NCBI GenBank assembly: GCA_037349105.1
Contig: JAYJMM010000036.1
Coordinates: 124,001 to 188,000 of the forward strand
Direction of reading: 5' to 3'
DNA length: 64,000 bases
DNA from: Limnomonas spitsbergensis
Lineage: Eukaryota; Chlorophyta; Chlorophyceae; Chlamydomonadales
In this document: positions 58,661 through 64,000 of the stretch, in pieces
Position numbering within the stretch: position 1 is the first letter of the stretch
How the letters are laid out: the number at the start of each line of letters is the position of its first letter
Notes under the pieces: model-generated
The model's input: the letters and a program-made list of their open reading frames with translations, nothing else
Database searches by the model: none
What the model was told of the DNA's origin: nothing
Translations under genes and position numbers: made by a program

Positions 58661-60250
58661 GTCTGAGTGCCCCCACGGATTATTGGCAGCGGCAGAATAG
58701 AGCTTTCAGTAGCTTTTGCTGACCCTGTCTGGCCCCACGGATTATTGGCAGCGGCAGAATAGAGCTTTCAGTACATTTTGCTGACCCTGTCTAAGTGCCC
58801 CCACGGATTATTGGCAGCGGCAGAATAGAGCTTTCAGTAGCTTTTGCTGACCCTGTCTGAGTGCCCCCACGGATTTTTTGGCAGCGGCAGAATAGAGCTT
58901 TCAGTAGCTTTTACTGACCCTGTCTAGCCCCACGGAGTATTGGCAGCGGCAGAATAGAGCTTTCAGTAGCTTTTGCTGACCCTGTCAGGCCCCACGGATT
59001 ATTGGCAGCGGCAGAATAGAGCTTTCAATAGCTTTTGCTGACCCTGTCTGAGTGCCCCACGGATTATTGGCAGCGGCAGAATAGAGCTTTCAGTAGCTTT
59101 TGCTGACCTTGTCTGGCCCCACGGATTATTGGCAGCGGCAGAATAGAGCTTTCAGTAGCTTTTGCTGACCCTGTCTGGCCCCACGGATAATTGGCAGCGG
59201 CAGAATAGAGCTTTCAGTAGCTTTTGCTGACCCTGTCTGAGTGCCCCCACGGATTATTGGCAGCGGCAGAATAAAGCTTTCAGTAGCTTTTGCTGACCCT
59301 GTCTGGCCCCACGGATTTTTTGGCAACGGCAGAATAGAGCTTTCAGTAGCTTTGCTGATCCTGTCTGAGTGCCCCCACGGATTATTGGCAGCGGCAGAAT
59401 AGAGCTTTCAGTAGCTTTTGCTGACCCTGTCTGGCCCCACGGATTATTGGCAGCGGCAGAATAGAGCTTTCAGTACCTTTTGCTGACCCTGTCTCAGTGC
59501 CCCCACGGATTATTGGCAGCGGCAGAATAGAGCTTTCAGTAGCTTTTGCTGACCTTGTCTGGCCCCACGGATTATTGGCAGCGGCAGAATAGAGTTTCAG
59601 TAGCATTGCTGACCCTGTCTGAGTGCCCCCACGGATTATTGGCAGCGGCAGAATAGAGCTTTCAGTAGCGTTTGCTGACCCTGTCTGAGTGCCCCCACGG
59701 ATTATTGGCAGCGGCAAAATAGAGCTTTCAGTACCTTTTGCTGACCCTGTCTGGCCCCACGGATTATTGGCAGCGGCAGAATAGAGCTTTCAGTAGCTTT
59801 TGCTGACCCTGTCTGGCCCCACGGATAATTGGCAGCGGCAGAATAGAGCTTTCAGTAGCTTTTGCTGACCCTGTCTGAGTGCCCCCACGGATTATTGGCA
59901 GCGGCAGAATAGAGCTTTCAGTAGCTTTTGCTGACCCTGTCTGGCCCCACGGATTTTTTGGCAGCGGCAGAATAGAGCTTTCAGTAGCTTTTGCTGACCC
60001 TTTCTGAGTGCCCCCACGGTTTATTGGCAGCGGCAGAATAGAGCTTTCAGTAGCTTTTGCTGACCCTGTCTGGCCCCACGGATTATTGGCAGCGGCAGAA
60101 TAGAGCTTTCAGTAGCTTTGCTGACCCTGTCTGAGTGCCCCCACGGATTATTGGCAGCGGCAGAATAGAGCTTTCAGTAGCTTTTGCTGACCCTGTCTGG
60201 CCCCACGGATTATTGGCAGCGGCAGAATAGAGCTTTCAGTAGCTTTTGCT

Positions 60251-63200
60251 GACCTTGTCTGAGTGCCCCCACGGATTATTGGCAGCGGCAGAATAGAGCC
60301 TTCAGTAGCTTTTGCTGACCCAGTCTGGCCCCACGGATTTTTTGGCAGCGGCAGAATAGAGCTTTCAGTAGCTTTTGCTGACCCTGTCTGAGTGCCCCCA
60401 CGGTTTATTGGTAGCGGCAGAATAGAGCTTTCAGTAGCTTTTGCTGACCTTGTCTGGCCCCACGGATTATTGGCAACGGCAGAATAGAGCTTTCAGTAGC
60501 TTTGCTGATCCTGTCTGAGTGCCCCCACGGATTATTGGCAGCGGCAGAATAGAGCTTTCAGTAGCTTTTGCTGACCCTGTCTGGCCCCACGGATTATTGG
60601 CAGCGGCAGAATAGAGCTTTCAGTACCTTTTGCTGACCCTGTCTCAGTGCCCCACGGATTATTGGCAGCGGCAGAATAGAGCTTTCAGTAGCTTTTGCTG
60701 ACTCTGTCTGGCCCCACGGATTATTGGCAGCGGCAGAATAGAGCTTTCAGTAGCTTTTGCTGACCCTGTCTGGCCCCACGGATTATTGGCAGCGGCAGAA
60801 AAGAACTTTCAGTAGCTTTTGCTGACCTTGTCTGAGTGCCCCCACGGATTATTGGCAGCGGCAAAATAGAGCCTTCAGTAGCTTTTGCTGACCCTGTCTG
60901 GCCCCACGGATTTTTTGGCAGCGGCAGAATAGAGCTTTCAGTAGCTTTTGCTGACCCTGTCTGAGTGCCCCCACGGTTTATTGGCAGCGGCAGAATAGAG
61001 CTTTCAGTAGCTTTTGCTGACCCTTTCTGAGTGCCCCCACGGATTATTGGCAGCGGCAGAATAGAGCTTTCAGTAGCTTTGCTGACCCTGTCTGAGTGCC
61101 CCCACGGATTATTGGCAGCGGCAGAATAGAGCTTTCAGTAGCATTTGCTGACCCTGTCTGAGTGCCCCCACAGATTATTGGCAGCGGCAAAATAGAGCTT
61201 TCAGTAGCTTTTGCTGACCCTGTCTGGCCCCACGGATTATTGGCAGCGGCAGAATAGAGCTTTCAGTAGCTTTTGCTGACCCTGTCTGGCCCCACGGATA
61301 ATTGGCAGCGGCAGAATAGAGCTTTCAGTAGCTTTTGCTGACCCTTTCTGAGTGCCCCCACGGTTTATTGGCAGCGGCAGAATAGAGCTTTCAGTAGCTT
61401 TTGCTGACCCTGTCTGGCCCCACGGATTATTGGCAGCGGCAGAATAGAGCTTTCAGTAGCTTTGCTGACCCTGTCTGAGTGCCCCCACGGATTATTGGCA
61501 GCGGCAGAATAGAGCTTTCAGTAGCGTTTGCTGACCCTGTCTGAGTGCCCCCACGGATTATTGGCAGCGGCAAAATAGAGCTTTCAGTAGCTTTTGCTGA
61601 CCCTGTCTGGCCCCACGGATTATTGGCAGCGGCAGAATAGAGCTTTCAGTAGCTTTTGCTGACCTTGTCTGAGTGCCCCCACGGATTATTGGCAGCGGCA
61701 GAATAGAGCCTTCAGTAGCTTTTGCTGACCCAGTCTGGCCCCACGGATTTTTTGGCAGCGGCAGAATAGAGCTTTCAGTAGCTTTTGCTGACCCTGTCTG
61801 AGTGCCCCCACGGTTTATTGGCAGCGGCAGAATAGAGCTTTCAGTAGCTTTTGCTGACCTTGTCTGGCCCCACGGATTATTGGCAACGGCAGAATAGAGC
61901 TTTCAGTAGCTTTGCTGATCCTGTCTGAGTGCCCCCACGGATTATTGGCAGCGGCAGAATAGAGCTTTCAGTAGCTTTTGCTGACCCTGTCTGGCCCCAC
62001 GGATTATTGGCAGCGGCAGAATAGAGCTTTCAGTACCTTTTGCTGACCCTGTCTCAGTGCCCCCACGGATTATTGGCAGCGGCAGAATAGAGCTTTCAGT
62101 AGCTTTTGCTGACTCTGTCTGGCCCCACGGATTATTGGCAGCGGCAGAATAGAGCTTTCAGTAGCTTTTGCTGACCCTGTCTGGCCCCACGGATTATTGG
62201 CAGCGGCAGAAAAGAACTTTCAGTAGCTTTTGCTGACCTTGTCTGAGTGCCCCCACGGATTATTGGGAGCGGCAGAATAGAGCCTTCAGTAGCTTTTGCT
62301 GACCCTGTCTGGCCCCACGGATTTTTTGGCAGCGGCAGAATAGAGCTTTCAGTAGCTTTTGCTGACCCTGTCTGAGTGCCCCCACGGTTTATTGGCAGCG
62401 GCAGAATAGAGCTTTCAGTAGCTTTTGCTGACCTTGTCTGGCCCCACGGATTATTGGCAGCGGCAGAATAGAGCTTTCAGTAGCTTTGCTGACCCTGTCT
62501 GAGTGCCCCCACGGATTATTGGCAGCGGCAGAATAGAGCTTTCAGTATATTTTGCTGACCCTGTCTGAGTGCCCCCACGGATTATTGGCAGCGGCAGAAT
62601 AGAGCTTTCAGTAGCTTTTGCTGACCCTGTCTGGCCCCACGGATTATTGGCAGCGGCAGAATAGAGCTTTCAGTAGCTTTTGCTGACCCTGTCTGGCCCC
62701 ACGGATAATTGGCAGCGGCAGAATAGAGCTTTCAGTAGCTTTTGCTGACCCTGTCTGAGTGCCCCCACGGATTATTGGCAGCGGCAGAATAGAGCTTTCA
62801 GTAGCTTTTGCTGACCCTGTCTGGCCCCACGGATTTTTTGGCAGCGGCAGAATAGAGCTTTCAGTAGCTTTTGCTGACCCTGTCTGAGTGCCCCCACGGA
62901 TTATTGGCAGCGGCAGAATAGAGCTTTCAGTAGCTTTTGCTGACCCTGTCTGGCCCCACGGATTATTGGCAGCGGCAGAATAGAGCTTTCAGTAGCTTTG
63001 CTGACCCTGTCTGAGTGCCCCCACGGATTATTGGCAGCGGCAGAATAGAGCTTTCAGTAGCGTTTGCTGACCCTGTCTGAGTGCCCCCACGGATTATTGG
63101 CAGCGGCAAAATAGAGCTTTCAGTAGCTTTTGCTGACCCTGTCTGGCCCCACGGATTATTGGCAGCGGCAGAATAGAGCTTTCAGTAGCTTTTGCTGACC

Positions 63201-64000
63201 TTGTCTGAGTGCCCCCACGGATTATTGGCAGCGGCAGAATAGAGCCTTCAGTAGCTTTTGCTGACCCAGTCTGGCCCCACGGATTTTTTGGCAGCGGCAG
63301 AATAGAGCTTTCAGTAGCTTTTGCTGACCCTGTCTGAGTGCCCCCACGGTTTATTGGCAGCGGCAGAATAGAGCTTTCAGTAGTTTTTGCTGACCTTGTC
63401 TGGCCCCACGGATTATTGGCAACGGCAGAATAGAGCTTTCAGTAGCTTTGCTGACCCTTTCTGAGTGCCCCCACGGATTATTGGCAGCGGCAGAATAGAG
63501 CTTTCAGTAGCTTTTGCTGACCCTGTCTGGCCCCACGGATTATTGGCAGCGGCAGAATAGAGCTTTCAGTACCTTTTGCTGACCCTGTCTCAGTGCCCCC
63601 ACGGATTATTGGCAGCGGCAGAATAGAGCTTTCAGTAGCTTTTGCTGACTCTGTCTGGCCCCACGGATTATTGGCAGCGGCAGAATAGAGCTTTCAGTAG
63701 CTTTTGCTGCCCCTGTCTGGCCCCACGGATTATTGGCAGCGGCAGAAAAGAACTTTCAGTAGCTTTTGCTGACCTTGTCTGAGTGCCCCCACGGATTATT
63801 GGCAGCGGCAGAATAGAGCCTTCAGTAGCTTTTGCTGACCCTGTCTGGCCCCACGGATTTTTTGGCAGCGGCAGAATAGAGCTTTCAGTAGCTTTTGCTG
63901 ACCCTGTCTGAGTGCCCCCACGGTTTTTTGGCAGCGGCAGAATAGAGCTTTCAGTAGCTTTTGCTGACCCTGTCTGGCCCCACGGATTATTGGCAGCGGC
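60251..64000 (+). repeat. 1.4-1.5-kb higher-order repeat, three copies
   Basis: A run of units with GACCTTGTCTGAG, then GAGCCTTCAG, then GACCCAGTCTGG begins at 60251, 61661 and 63197 (blocks of 1410 and 1536 bp, the third cut by the window). A second landmark, GACTCTGTCTGG, agrees at 60700, 62111 and 63647. The middle block holds about two extra units. A diverged relative of this landmark set is visible near 52.9-53.1 kb. Confidence 0.8.

Larger units (their letters stand above)
40984..64000 (+). repeat. 62/66-bp two-form satellite array
   Basis: A head-to-tail array runs to the window's right edge, with about 360 units over 23 kb; 40984-41049 is a 66-bp example. Conserved motifs are CTTTCAGTAGCTTTTGCTGA near the start and TTGGCAGCGGCAGAATAGAG at the end. 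Two forms differ by 4 bp in the middle: long GTCTGAGTGCCCCCACGG and short GTCTGGCCCCACGG. A further variant has GGATTTTTTGGC in place of GGATTATTGGC, adding 1 bp. Long and short forms often alternate, giving a dimer of about 128 bp. The long form is divisible by 3, so it yields 22-residue repeat translations on the - strand, but short units break the frame. It is non-coding and unrelated in sequence to the 49-bp unit. Confidence 0.97.

Noticed and set aside
41542..62400. Short - strand frames of 62-111 codons in the 62/66-bp array, with a 22-residue repeat containing PLPIIRGGTQTGSAKATE.
   Set aside because: They arise where long (66-bp) units keep the frame and end where 62-bp units shift it. 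Identical frames recur at the 4995-bp shift. There is no sign of coding selection.
1..64000. CRISPR-like appearance of regular repeats.
   Set aside because: Units are directly adjacent with no unique spacers, and the telomere repeat shows the DNA is eukaryotic nuclear.
1..64000. Centromeric satellite instead of subtelomeric.
   Set aside because: Higher-order repeats also occur at centromeres, but the plant-type telomere tract abutting the satellite and the short unit lengths favour a subtelomere. A centromere is not excluded if the telomere tract is an old internal remnant.

Overview
This window is almost entirely tandem-repeat DNA from a eukaryotic nuclear chromosome, very probably a subtelomeric region. 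The best clue is an 87-bp perfect array of the seven-base telomere motif CCCTAAA (TTTAGGG on the other strand) at 40894-40980. That motif is typical of land plants and many green algae and also occurs in oomycetes, dinoflagellates and some apicomplexans, so the kingdom is not settled by the sequence. I see no rRNA, tRNA, CRISPR, transposon or convincing protein-coding gene.

Layout. (1) 1-39267: about 800 units of a 49-bp minisatellite whose + strand is rich in G and purines. The units carry a small alphabet of point variants, and long variant strings recur. A block of about 2 kb occurs four times between 0.5 and 12.8 kb, a block from 2.5 kb recurs 10281 bp downstream, and a 5974-bp higher-order repeat occurs twice in full plus truncated copies between 19.4 and about 37.7 kb. 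The last 1.5 kb of the array is visibly more degenerate. (2) 39268-40887: a 1.6-kb non-satellite linker with short tandem and dispersed repeats, a G12 run, a 22-bp alternating purine-pyrimidine tract and weak open frames of unknown meaning. (3) 40888-40980: the telomere array. (4) 40984-64000: about 360 units of an unrelated satellite with two unit lengths (about 66 and 62 bp) that tend to alternate. It contains a 4995-bp tandem duplication with no difference that I found, a 1213-bp tandem duplication, four blocks of 1.2-1.3 kb and three blocks of 1.4-1.5 kb. Both arrays run beyond the window.

Reading. The CCCTAAA orientation on the + strand fits a chromosome end lying to the LEFT. From 40894 rightwards the sequence looks like a normal 'telomere then subtelomeric satellite' end, but 40.9 kb of other DNA lies outside it. 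The internal telomere tract could separate two subtelomeric elements, as telomere tracts do between yeast X and Y' elements. It could also be a scar from joining a broken end to a telomere, or an assembly mis-join. The sequence alone cannot decide.

The many long open frames on the - strand of the 49-bp array are composition artefacts. The consensus has no stop in any of the three - frames, and 49 is not divisible by 3, so every frame cycles through all three phases. I do not annotate them as genes.
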